The notes under the pieces: model-generated
Databases searched by the model: none
Seen by the model: the letters and a program-made list of their open reading frames with translations, nothing else
What the model was told of the DNA's origin: nothing
Translations under genes and position numbers: made by a program
Origin: a virus
Strand: one strand, 5' to 3'
IMG/VR virus record: IMGVR_UViG_3300044695_000376
Coordinates: 1-35,127 of that record
Length of the DNA stretch: 35,127 nucleotides
Shown here: piece by piece, positions 16,907 to 22,464 of the stretch
How the letters are laid out: each line of letters opens with the position of its first letter
Position numbering within the stretch: the stretch's first letter is position 1

Positions 16907-16986
16907 AGCCACCCCGCTACAGCTGCGACTAATACTGCTATGCCGATAGCGATAATTACGTTATCCATTATGTCTTTATGATCCAT
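16903..16986 (-). CDS. 27-residue single-pass membrane peptide
   Basis: Starting at ATG 16986, with GGGAG seven bases before it, this frame encodes MDHKDIMDNV followed by a hydrophobic helix (IIAIGIAVLVAAVAGWL). Other in-frame ATGs at 16992 and 16968 are possible. It overlaps the end of the upstream gene and its TGA overlaps the next ATG. The hydrophobic core, ribosome site and coupled overlaps make it more than a chance frame. Function unknown. Confidence 0.5.
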   Translation of the reverse strand: MDHKDIMDNVIIAIGIAVLVAAVAGWL

Positions 16987-17518
16987 GTCCATTCTCCCTT
17001 CTAAAGTTAGCTACTCTTTGTTTGGCAGTGGTGTATGCCCACTGTACTGCTTCCTCCTGCGATTCAAAGCAAACTGATCTCTGCTTTACACCGAAGTCTG
17101 AAAATTTATGGTTAAGCTTTCTTGCGTTTTGTACCCATGCAAAATAGTTAAAGCCATCATTACGCAATCCAACTACCCAGCCAACTTCCCTACCTTTTGA
17201 ATCTTTAATTCCAGATCCAATAAAGCTTTCAATGGGATCTGTCATTAAAAAATCATTTGGATTTTGCACAACTTCAAGTTTTTTACGGAAATCAAGTGAG
17301 TATCCACAGCTATTAATAGCTTGCTCTGCCTCAGTGCCAGCCTCAATAGAAAAACCATTGTCATTAAAATTATCAACGCTGATCCCATGAATACCCAAAG
17401 AATAGATAGCTTTAAGTATCCAAGGATATTGGCTGCCATTACCTAAACCAAAGTCCTTACCCAAAGCATTGCGCTTTGCCTCATTCATTAAGAACAATAC
17501 TGCTTTTGTCTTGTCCAT
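16976..17518 (-). CDS. Hypothetical protein in the recombination operon
   Basis: 180 residues; the start shares one base with the recombinase stop (TAATG) and has GGGAG upstream. No family is recognised. The N-terminus is helical. The middle is more polar and somewhat AT-rich (NFNDNGFSIEAGTEAEQAIN), and the C-terminal part (FESQEEAVQWAYTTAKQRVANFRREN) is a helix of the kind that ends small nucleic-acid-binding proteins. Nothing catalytic is apparent. Operon position suggests an early role. Confidence 0.6.
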   Translation of the reverse strand: MDKTKAVLFLMNEAKRNALGKDFGLGNGSQYPWILKAIYSLGIHGISVDNFNDNGFSIEAGTEAEQAINSCGYSLDFRKKLEVVQNPNDFLMTDPIESFIGSGIKDSKGREVGWVVGLRNDGFNYFAWVQNARKLNHKFSDFGVKQRSVCFESQEEAVQWAYTTAKQRVANFRRENGHGS

Positions 17519-18165
17519 TATGCAATCTCCCTTGCAATGATGTTGGATACTTGTGATGCTGACCAGTTGATGCTGCCACGAACTGTCTGAACTTTGCGCT
17601 CAGTTAATGCTGCTGCTATCTGACGCAGACTTGTGTAACCAGCTGCTTTCAAGTCACGAATGATTGGCAATACTTTCTGTGCAAACTGATCTGCATTAGC
17701 TTGCAGAGCTGCTACACCAGCCGCTGAACTAATTGCTGGTGACTTAGTGCCAAGCTTTACACCACGAGCCTTGGCTGCGTCTAATGCTGCCTTGGTGCGC
17801 TTACTAATCTGTTCACGCTCTTCATCAGCAAAGATTGCTTTGATATTGAATTCCAAGGTGGATGTGTGTGGCATATCAGCAGCAAGAATGCCGATGCCTG
17901 ATTTGCGGAGAGTAATTAGAAAGCCAGCATCACGACTAAGACGATCCAACTTAGCGATCAATATAGTAGCGCCAGTCTTTTTGCAAAGATCGATGGCTGC
18001 TTCTAATTCAATACGGTTATTTTTCTTGCCGGATTCTACTTCTGTGAATGAAGCAATGATGTCATCAGCGTAGTGCTTGACTGCTTCCTGCTGCGCTTCT
18101 AAACCCAAGCCTGAACGTCCTTGCTTGGCAGTTGATACACGAAAGTAAGCTACATATTTGGTCAT
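17518..18165 (-). CDS. Serine recombinase (resolvase/invertase family)
   Basis: 215 residues. The catalytic serine motif YFRVSTAKQ (Ser11) and LDRLSRD (73-79) with the downstream EREQISKRTKAALDAAKARG.KLG block define the resolvase/invertase catalytic domain. The C-terminus (about 170-215: GYTSLRQIAAALTERK, then WSASQVSNII) is a helix-turn-helix DNA-binding domain. It is the size of small serine recombinases rather than large phage integrases. It could resolve replicated multimers, invert a segment, or integrate the genome. GGAG precedes the ATG. First gene of the leftward operon, next to a dyad-rich region that may hold its own sites. Confidence 0.88.
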   Translation of the reverse strand: MTKYVAYFRVSTAKQGRSGLGLEAQQEAVKHYADDIIASFTEVESGKKNNRIELEAAIDLCKKTGATILIAKLDRLSRDAGFLITLRKSGIGILAADMPHTSTLEFNIKAIFADEEREQISKRTKAALDAAKARGVKLGTKSPAISSAAGVAALQANADQFAQKVLPIIRDLKAAGYTSLRQIAAALTERKVQTVRGSINWSASQVSNIIAREIA

Positions 18166-18218
18166 TTTAGATCTCCTGTTTCTCGGTAGATTGACTGGTT
18201 TGTAGTGCCAGTTCCGTT

Positions 18219-18247
18219 AATGTATGCGATATCGCAGCGATATGCAA
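18219..18247 (-). promoter_or_regulatory. Leftward early promoter
   Basis: Read on the minus strand: TTGCAT (-35, 18247-18242), a 17-base spacer, and TACATT (-10, 18224-18219), about 54 bases before the recombinase ATG. The operator-like repeats fill the spacer and the -35, so a bound repressor would block polymerase. Sigma70-like match by eye. Confidence 0.5.
18226..18247. promoter_or_regulatory. Operator-like 11-bp tandem repeat / dyad
   Basis: GCGATATCGCA (18226-18236) is followed directly by GCGATATGCAA (18237-18247), a one-helical-turn repeat. The first unit contains the perfect 10-bp palindrome GCGATATCGC. It could be an operator for the adjacent RHH protein, which binds as a two-fold dimer, or a recombination subsite for the serine recombinase, whose relatives bind within their own promoters. 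Confidence 0.5.
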
Positions 18248-18331
18248 CAACTTATTTCAAAATAATTTAACTAAATACATGGTTCCGCAGGTCAGTTGTG
18301 ATATCTTGGCGCAATACAAAAGGGAGGTAAG

Positions 18332-18517
18332 ATGGAAAATAAGTACAATACGTTGCTAATTAGGCTACGTCCTGAAACCAGAGCATTGTTGGATCGTGCA
18401 GCTGGAGAACAGCGTAGATCTAGGGCATCAATCATTGATGAGTTGCTGCTGGACAGCCTTAAACAGCGCTATAACAGCACACATGACAGGCTAAACAAGA
18501 TGCTGGGTGCAGTGTGA
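18332..18517 (+). CDS. Ribbon-helix-helix DNA-binding protein
   Basis: 61 residues. The strand-helix-helix pattern LLIRLRPETRALLDRAAGEQ then SRASIIDELLLDSL is typical of Arc/MetJ/CopG-type regulators, which bind operators as dimers through the N-terminal beta strand. GGGAGG gives a strong ribosome site. First gene of the rightward early operon, directly facing the divergent control region, so an autoregulator or early repressor is likely. Its overlap with a GNAT gene also matches RHH-GNAT antitoxin-toxin layout. Confidence 0.8.
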   Translation: MENKYNTLLIRLRPETRALLDRAAGEQRRSRASIIDELLLDSLKQRYNSTHDRLNKMLGAV

Positions 18518-19056
18518 TTCGACTAGCAGCCACTCCAGATCTGCCATACATAGTATCTCTGTCCAAGACTGAGAGCCTATCTCTTGGGTTTATACCTAAG
18601 ATGGCATACGAGGCTGCTATTACAGGTCACAAAGGTGGCAAACGCTGGTCTACTACCTGCAATGACAGGCTATTTGTGTGCGAGGAGAACGGTGATCTGG
18701 TAGGGTTTGTGATGTTTAGCTACGGCAAGATAAGCAAGTGCAACCAGATAGCTATACAGGCTGATGCTAGGCTGATTGAGCGTGGCAAAGCTTTGCTATC
18801 AGCTGGTATCTCGCATGGGAATCTGGTAGGTAGGGAAGACTTTGCCTGTGGTTGCGCTGATGATCTACCAAGCAATTTATTCTGGCAGCAAATGGGCTGG
18901 GTTAAGGTGGGTGAGCGCCAAGGTATCAGCCACAAAAACACATGGCTGGAGACTAGTAAGCGCAAGATTAACGTGTACAGATACCAGACCAACTCATTAT
19001 TTACTAATGACTTTGGATTGATTCTGCCTAAAGATGATGCAGTAATTGCTTTGTGA
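18514..19056 (+). CDS. GNAT-family acetyltransferase
   Basis: 180 residues from GTG 18514, which overlaps the RHH stop (GTGA). The N-terminal IRLAATPDLPYIVSLSK, the central strand FVCEENGDLVGFVMFSY, and the ERGKALLSAGI and NLFWQQMGWVKVGE segments follow the GNAT fold; the latter two correspond to the acetyl-CoA-binding helix region and the last strands, though the pyrophosphate loop is poorly conserved. The substrate is unknown. It could be a modifier of host components or a toxin partner of the RHH protein. Confidence 0.7.
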   Translation: MIRLAATPDLPYIVSLSKTESLSLGFIPKMAYEAAITGHKGGKRWSTTCNDRLFVCEENGDLVGFVMFSYGKISKCNQIAIQADARLIERGKALLSAGISHGNLVGREDFACGCADDLPSNLFWQQMGWVKVGERQGISHKNTWLETSKRKINVYRYQTNSLFTNDFGLILPKDDAVIAL

Positions 19057-19063
19057 GGTGTGT

Positions 19064-19384
19064 ATGAATGGACGAGGTAAGCGTAACAAGGGTGCAGCTG
19101 GTGAACGTGAGCTGGCAGGTATCTTAAAAGACCACCTAGGGTTTGAAGTTAAAAGAAATCTAGGACAGGCGAGGGATGGAGCTGACGATATAACTATTCA
19201 GAAGTTCCGCATTGAAGTTAAACGACAAGAAAGGTTACAGGTAGACAAATGGAGCGAACAAGTGGAATCATGCAGCAAGTCTGGAGAAATACCAATACTG
19301 GCATACAGGAGGAACGGACAGCCTTGGAGAATATGCCTGAAGCTAGACGATTTTATCCCGATGCTACGAGATGCACTGGAATGA
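19064..19384 (+). CDS. PD-(D/E)XK nuclease, Holliday-junction-resolvase-like
   Basis: 106 residues from ATG 19064, with GAGG just upstream. The motifs GAAGERELAGILKD (Glu14/16), RDGADDI (Asp41/42) and IEVKRQERLQVDKW (Glu51-Val-Lys53) match small phage PD-(D/E)XK endonucleases related to archaeal-type resolvases. It would cut branched DNA made during replication or recombination, complementing the leftward recombination operon. Its stop overlaps the next start (ATGA). Confidence 0.78.
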   Translation: MNGRGKRNKGAAGERELAGILKDHLGFEVKRNLGQARDGADDITIQKFRIEVKRQERLQVDKWSEQVESCSKSGEIPILAYRRNGQPWRICLKLDDFIPMLRDALE

Positions 19385-19734
19385 CATGGAAGTATCTGGT
19401 TGACCAGTTGATGGGTGTTAATCCACCGATCATCAGGGTTGCTGGCAAGATGGTCATCAACATTGGCATAGGTGGTGACACACCAACCAAGGTAGGTAAG
19501 CCTAGGACATCCAACTTTGATCTGATCGTGGCTCATGTACTGCGTGAAGCTGGTAGCCTATCCACACCAGAGCTGCATGAGGAGATATTGCTATTACGTG
19601 AGCAGATCAGCATGGAGTCACTGTTTAGGCTGTGTAAGCGCATGGAGAATAGAGGTCAGCTGGTGTCTAGTAAACAGGCTAGGACTAGCGGTAATGGGAG
19701 AGGTGTCAATGTATGGCAGCTGGCAAAAAGGTAG
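19381..19734 (+). CDS. Hypothetical protein with possible winged helix
   Basis: 117 residues from ATG 19381, overlapping the nuclease stop. A longer reading from 19249 would lie inside the nuclease gene and is rejected. The C-terminal half (VLREAGSLSTPELHEEILLL, then LFRLCKRMENRGQLVS and NVWQLAKR) has the helix-helix-wing spacing of winged-helix DNA-binding proteins. The N-terminal part includes MTWKYLVDQLMG. Likely an early DNA-binding or regulatory protein; family not recognised. Confidence 0.62.
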   Translation: MTWKYLVDQLMGVNPPIIRVAGKMVINIGIGGDTPTKVGKPRTSNFDLIVAHVLREAGSLSTPELHEEILLLREQISMESLFRLCKRMENRGQLVSSKQARTSGNGRGVNVWQLAKR

Positions 19735-19889
19735 AAGGTTTCATTGAAGACAGGCTGTGTAGCAGCTGTAGACAAAGGAAAAAGCCGGAGGGAGGAGAAT
19801 GGATCCTGTTCAACAGAGGATTAAATCGGAGGTGGAACTGCAGGGAGTGCAATACACGAAGGGTTGCCAGACTTGCCAACACTCGGTAG
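19713..19889 (+). CDS. 58-residue Cys4 zinc-ribbon-like protein
   Basis: Starts at ATG 19713 with GGGAGAGG nine bases upstream, inside the end of the previous gene. The product has two CxxC pairs (Cys16/Cys19 and Cys43/Cys46) separated by a Trp-containing linker and a basic C-terminus (TRRVARLANTR), typical of a small zinc ribbon that binds nucleic acid or protein. It overlaps the next Cys-rich gene over about 90 bases in another frame. Confidence 0.7.
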   Translation: MAAGKKVEGFIEDRLCSSCRQRKKPEGGEWILFNRGLNRRWNCRECNTRRVARLANTR

Positions 19890-19978
19890 CACACGCTGAA
19901 GGACTGTGGTGCAAGCTGTGGGATTGTGAGTCTATTGGATATTGTGAGGGTTATGAGTATGAATCAGGCACAGCCTAG
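19799..19978 (+). CDS. 59-residue Cys-rich protein nested with its neighbours
   Basis: ATG 19799 follows GGAGGGAGGA, one of the best ribosome sites in the window. The product carries GCQTCQHSVAHAEGLWC and CESIGYCEGYE (Cys23, 26, 38, 43, 49), consistent with zinc or metal binding. It overlaps the zinc-ribbon gene upstream and the next Cys gene downstream, each in a different frame. No family assigned. Confidence 0.7.
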   Translation: MDPVQQRIKSEVELQGVQYTKGCQTCQHSVAHAEGLWCKLWDCESIGYCEGYEYESGTA

Positions 19979-20231
19979 TCCATGTGCATTGTGTGGGAGA
20001 TCTCATCTTGCTTATGGTGTGGTGGTAGTAAATGGTAAGGAAGTCTGTACATATTCTGATGAATGGAAGGCTGAATGCGAGTTAAGGACTGTGATGCGGT
20101 TCCCTGACAAGGCTAGAAAGCCCAAGGTTACTAAGCTTATGTACTTGGACATGGTAGAGAAAGAAAGAGGTTATCCAACAAGGAAAGCCATGAGAGATGA
20201 GATGGTTAAAAGATACAGGGAGAAGAAATGA
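19959..20231 (+). CDS. 90-residue CxxC protein
   Basis: ATG 19959 is preferred because GAGGG lies eight bases before it; ATG 19953 is too close. The N-terminus has CALCGRSH (Cys9, Cys12, His16) with Cys30 and Cys40 as further candidate ligands. The C-terminal half is basic and helical (LMYLDMVEKERGYPTRKAM, then KRYREKK). Third of three consecutive small Cys-rich genes; probably a zinc-dependent regulator or nucleic-acid-binding protein. Confidence 0.68.
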   Translation: MNQAQPSPCALCGRSHLAYGVVVVNGKEVCTYSDEWKAECELRTVMRFPDKARKPKVTKLMYLDMVEKERGYPTRKAMRDEMVKRYREKK

Positions 20232-20422
20232 CAGATAGAGACTTACTTTGGAAGCTATACGCTGAGTACATGACGCATGGCAATCTGTGTACAGAGACGC
20301 TAACAATGCTTGTAACTAGGCTAAAGGAGCCAGTATCGATGGCTGATGAGTGGAAAATGGAATGCATCAGAATGCTGGAGGATATTAAACACTTGCAGAC
20401 ACAGCTAAACAATTACCAATGA
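20228..20422 (+). CDS. 64-residue helical hypothetical protein
   Basis: Starts at ATG 20228 overlapping the previous stop (ATGA) and ends overlapping the next start (ATGA). The product is an all-helical, Leu/Met-rich small protein (ADEWKMECIRMLEDIKHLQTQ). No family is recognised. Coupling on both sides supports that it is a real early gene. Confidence 0.6.
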   Translation: MTDRDLLWKLYAEYMTHGNLCTETLTMLVTRLKEPVSMADEWKMECIRMLEDIKHLQTQLNNYQ

Positions 20423-21195
20423 CGCAGTTCAAGATACCACCAGCTCCAATTCTGAAGAAGAGGAAGACTCCACCGAGGAAGACACAGTACGCAATCATGC
20501 CACTACGAGCGCTGACAGATAAGCGCATCACTGACAGGAATCGTACTGTACTTGCCATGATGTCATCATTTGCTAACAGGGCTGGAATCACTTGGGTAAC
20601 TCACAAAAGGATAGGTGAGGAGTTTGGAATCACTCGTCAATCCATCCAGCGCATGATGGGAAAGCTTAGAGATGCTGGGTATATTGAGAAGGTATCAGGT
20701 TACAAAGTTGGCATCAAAGGTATTACTTACAGGATCATCTACGATCCCAAGATCAGCGCACAGGATGCAGTTGCAATAGCAGGTAACGGTATTGATTTAG
20801 AGGTAGAGCAGTACAACCAAGAGGATCCAGTAATGACATTTCGTAATCATCAACCACAGCCGATAGGCGCATTCTTAAAGGACTTACCAGTGGCTAAACC
20901 TAAGAGCAAACAGAAAGAGCAGCGTGAAGAGGCTGCAGAAGTGCGGAAGACGTATAAGGGAGAAGACTATAGTCGAGAGTTCTCTCGCACAGCGCAAGCA
21001 ATCTGCGGAGTCGAGCGCTTGCCAAACGAGCAAGACAAAGCGATAGCTGCCGAATTAGCAACACATCAGGTGGATCTGGATCAGTTCAAGCAAATGCTGG
21101 TGGAATCAATCACATGGCACAAGCAAACAGGTAAGCAGCCACCAGCAGGACTAGGTTATTACAAGCAAGTAGCACTGGCATTACGTAAAGCCTAG
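20419..21195 (+). CDS. Replication-initiator-like protein with N-terminal winged helix
   Basis: 258 residues. Residues about 28-95 form a winged-helix domain (PLRALTDKRITDRNRTVLAM, then EEFGITRQSIQRMMGKLRDAG and YIEKV) like the DNA-binding part of phage O/DnaD-type replication proteins and plasmid initiators. A charged linker (KPKSKQKEQREEAAEVRKTY) leads to a C-terminal helical domain about 195-258. It ends the early operon and lies directly before a dyad and AT-rich stretch that could be the origin. With no helicase or polymerase gene present, it likely recruits host machinery. Confidence 0.65.
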   Translation: MTQFKIPPAPILKKRKTPPRKTQYAIMPLRALTDKRITDRNRTVLAMMSSFANRAGITWVTHKRIGEEFGITRQSIQRMMGKLRDAGYIEKVSGYKVGIKGITYRIIYDPKISAQDAVAIAGNGIDLEVEQYNQEDPVMTFRNHQPQPIGAFLKDLPVAKPKSKQKEQREEAAEVRKTYKGEDYSREFSRTAQAICGVERLPNEQDKAIAAELATHQVDLDQFKQMLVESITWHKQTGKQPPAGLGYYKQVALALRKA

Positions 21196-21208
21196 GTAGT
21201 GGGTGTGT

Positions 21209-21246
21209 CTGTACAAAAACGAATGGTTCGATTCGAGTTTGTACAG
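21209..21246. other. 38-bp imperfect inverted repeat, possible replication-origin dyad
   Basis: Outer arms CTGTACAAA (21209-21217) and TTTGTACAG (21238-21246) are perfectly complementary. Inner arms CGAAT (21220-21224) and ATTCG (21231-21235) are also complementary, with symmetrical 2-base bulges and a 6-base loop. It starts 14 bases after the initiator-like gene and is followed by TACGTTA direct repeats (21253, 21269) and AT-rich ATATCAATTAATTAA. No T-run follows, so a simple terminator is unlikely. Confidence 0.5.
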
Positions 21247-21387
21247 GCATAATACGTTATCATTATGGTACGTTACGATATCAATTAATTAACGCTGTGT
21301 TATCAAAGTGGCATTATCCCCCCCCACCCCACCACCTATCGATGGGGGGACTGACACAATTTTTCCTGACTTTTCCTTGGAGGTTGT
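21247..21387. other. Non-coding AT-rich then C-rich tract, origin candidate
   Basis: Contains TACGTTA at 21253 and 21269 (16 bp apart), an AT-rich block (21278-21292), and an unusual run of eight C (21318-21325). A run of six G follows (21344-21349) that can pair with the C run around an ATCGAT palindrome. A T-rich stretch and GGAGGT lead into the next small gene. Confidence 0.4.
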
Positions 21388-21528
21388 ATGGTTAGCTTAT
21401 TGATGTACAACTTAGTGATATTTTTTGGTGGGATGATGTTTGAAAGATTCCTAAGATCACTTGATGGCTACGCTAAAGAATATCTTTTATATAAAAGGTA
21501 TCACAGTGATAAGTTTGATCCTGAGTAG
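21388..21528 (+). CDS. 46-residue small membrane protein
   Basis: ATG 21388 follows TTGGAGGT with three bases between, an excellent ribosome site in otherwise non-coding surroundings. The product begins MVSLLMYNLVIFFGGMMFERF (one hydrophobic segment, about residues 2-17) and ends with a charged Tyr-rich tail (EYLLYKRYHSDKFDPE). No family known to me. It overlaps a possible lipoprotein in the +1 frame. Confidence 0.6.
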   Translation: MVSLLMYNLVIFFGGMMFERFLRSLDGYAKEYLLYKRYHSDKFDPE

Positions 21529-21676
21529 TTGCGTGTTGCATTCCTATAGAGTTGCAACGTGCAACACTAAGCCAGAGTGGAGATGCGGCAACGGAACCAC
21601 ACCCGAAGAAAAAGGGATGATCTCTAAAAAGAGAGTGCGCTCTTGTTTATCTAAGCTACTTAGTCTGCCAAACTAA
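21464..21676 (+). CDS. Possible small lipoprotein overlapping the membrane protein gene
   Basis: 70 residues from ATG 21464. The N-terminus MATLKNIFYIKGITVISLIL then SSC fits a lipoprotein signal (basic n-region, hydrophobic core, lipobox LSSC, Cys23). The mature part is basic with several Cys (CNTKPEWRCGNG). There is no good ribosome site before the start, and the frame overlaps potential RNA hairpins, so it may be a chance frame. If real, an outer-membrane exclusion lipoprotein is one guess. Confidence 0.38.
   Translation: MATLKNIFYIKGITVISLILSSCVLHSYRVATCNTKPEWRCGNGTTPEEKGMISKKRVRSCLSKLLSLPN
21528..21565 (+). other. 13-bp RNA hairpin after the small membrane gene
   Basis: GTTGCGTGTTGCA (21528-21540) pairs with TGCAACGTGCAAC (21553-21565) over 13 positions, including two G-U pairs at the centre, around a 12-base loop. 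No T-run follows. It may be a transcript-processing or stability element, or part of a larger structured RNA. Confidence 0.5.
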
Positions 21677-21943
21677 GATGGTTAAACTGGCTCCGATCTG
21701 GTTGCCTTGTCTCATCCGAGGGGCTAACAGAAGAAATACCTAACCATTCGCTACGTTTATCCCTATTGGTCACGCACTACCGCAAGGACAGCTGGGTTAT
21801 GGCTGCATTCACCAATCTTACTTCAATTGAGGAAAAAAACAATATTGGTAATTACTATTGATTGCTAAATACTGATAGTTAAAATGCATATGCTTGTTTG
21901 CAGAATTTGAGATACTGATGGCTGTTTAGGAAGGGAGATAGAA
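21566..21943 (+). other. Low-coding stretch with several potential hairpins and a promoter-like site
   Basis: Apart from the doubtful lipoprotein frame, I see no gene here. Potential helices include GGCAAC (21587) with GTTGCC (21691) enclosing AACCA (21595) with TGGTT (21679). Others are AAGAG/CTCTT (21629/21640), CTTAGT/ACTAAG (21659/21672) and ACCAAT/ATTGGT (21811/21844). Individually these are near chance; together they are suggestive of a structured leader RNA. Confidence 0.35.
21858..21885 (+). promoter_or_regulatory. Sigma70-like promoter before the SSB-like gene
   Basis: TTGATT (21858-21863), a 16-base spacer and TAAAAT (21880-21885) lie about 60 bases before the GTG start of the SSB-like gene. 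This would start the transcript that runs into the terminase genes. Confidence 0.4.
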
Positions 21944-22216
21944 GTGGAATATGACAATACCAATCGTGGCACACTTTTCAAAGCGAAAGAAAAGAAAAGT
22001 GAGAAGAGTCCTGATTACACTGGCACTATTAATATTGCTGGTACTGAAATGCGCTTATCTGCTTGGCTGAAGGAATCGAAAGCAGGTACAAAATACTTTA
22101 GTCTGGCAGTGTCCGAGAAGGATGGTCAGTACGAAAGTAAGAGCAATGCTCGTCCTAGATCTGAAGGTAGGACTGATGGCAATGCCTCTCATGTAGATGA
22201 CGATATTCCATTCTGA
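21944..22216 (+). CDS. SSB-like small ssDNA-binding protein
   Basis: 90 residues from GTG 21944 with GGGAG upstream. The body (RGTLFKAKEKKSEKSPDYTG, then INIAGTEMRLSAWLKE and GTKYFSLAVSEK) is a short OB-like beta pattern known from small phage proteins. The acidic tail ending DDDIPF matches the C-terminal tip by which bacterial SSB recruits partner proteins. It probably coats single strands during replication or recombination and feeds them to the annealase. Its stop overlaps the next start (TGATG). Confidence 0.68.
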   Translation: MEYDNTNRGTLFKAKEKKSEKSPDYTGTINIAGTEMRLSAWLKESKAGTKYFSLAVSEKDGQYESKSNARPRSEGRTDGNASHVDDDIPF

Positions 22217-22464
22217 TGGCTACCAAGAAAAGAGTACGCACTCCAGATCCTGAAGCTGGTCTGCCAGCTGGGGCAATGATGGAGACGGATATCTGCATAG
22301 CGTATACCTTAAAAGGTATAACCTACCTGCCTCACTACAGTGAACGAGTCTACGTAGGGTTAGGTTATGGGGTTACTAACTTTGATACTTATTTGGGTAT
22401 TGAGTTGAAAGCCTTGGGTGCTAAACCTGTGGAGCTGGCGCTGTGGAAGAGGAGACAGTTTTAG
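22216..22464 (+). CDS. 82-residue hypothetical protein
   Basis: ATG 22216 shares one base with the previous stop. The product begins with a basic segment (MATKKRVRTPDPEAGLPAG) followed by a beta-rich part (ICIAYTLKGITYLPH, then RVYVGLGYGVTNFDTY). No family is recognised. Coupling to the SSB-like gene suggests a shared role in DNA metabolism. The unusual non-coding tract starts at its stop. Confidence 0.55.
   Translation: MATKKRVRTPDPEAGLPAGAMMETDICIAYTLKGITYLPHYSERVYVGLGYGVTNFDTYLGIELKALGAKPVELALWKRRQF

Noticed and set aside
19249-19380. N-terminal extension of the winged-helix-like gene
   Set aside because: It would overlap almost half of the nuclease gene; ATG 19381 gives the standard ATGA coupling.
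21220-21240. tRNA T-arm-like GGTTCGATTC
   Set aside because: Flanking bases do not form a T stem and no anticodon or acceptor arms surround it; it is the loop of a dyad.
21209-21246. LexA-type SOS box from the CTGT...ACAG ends
   Set aside because: Spacing is far longer than the 16-bp LexA box.
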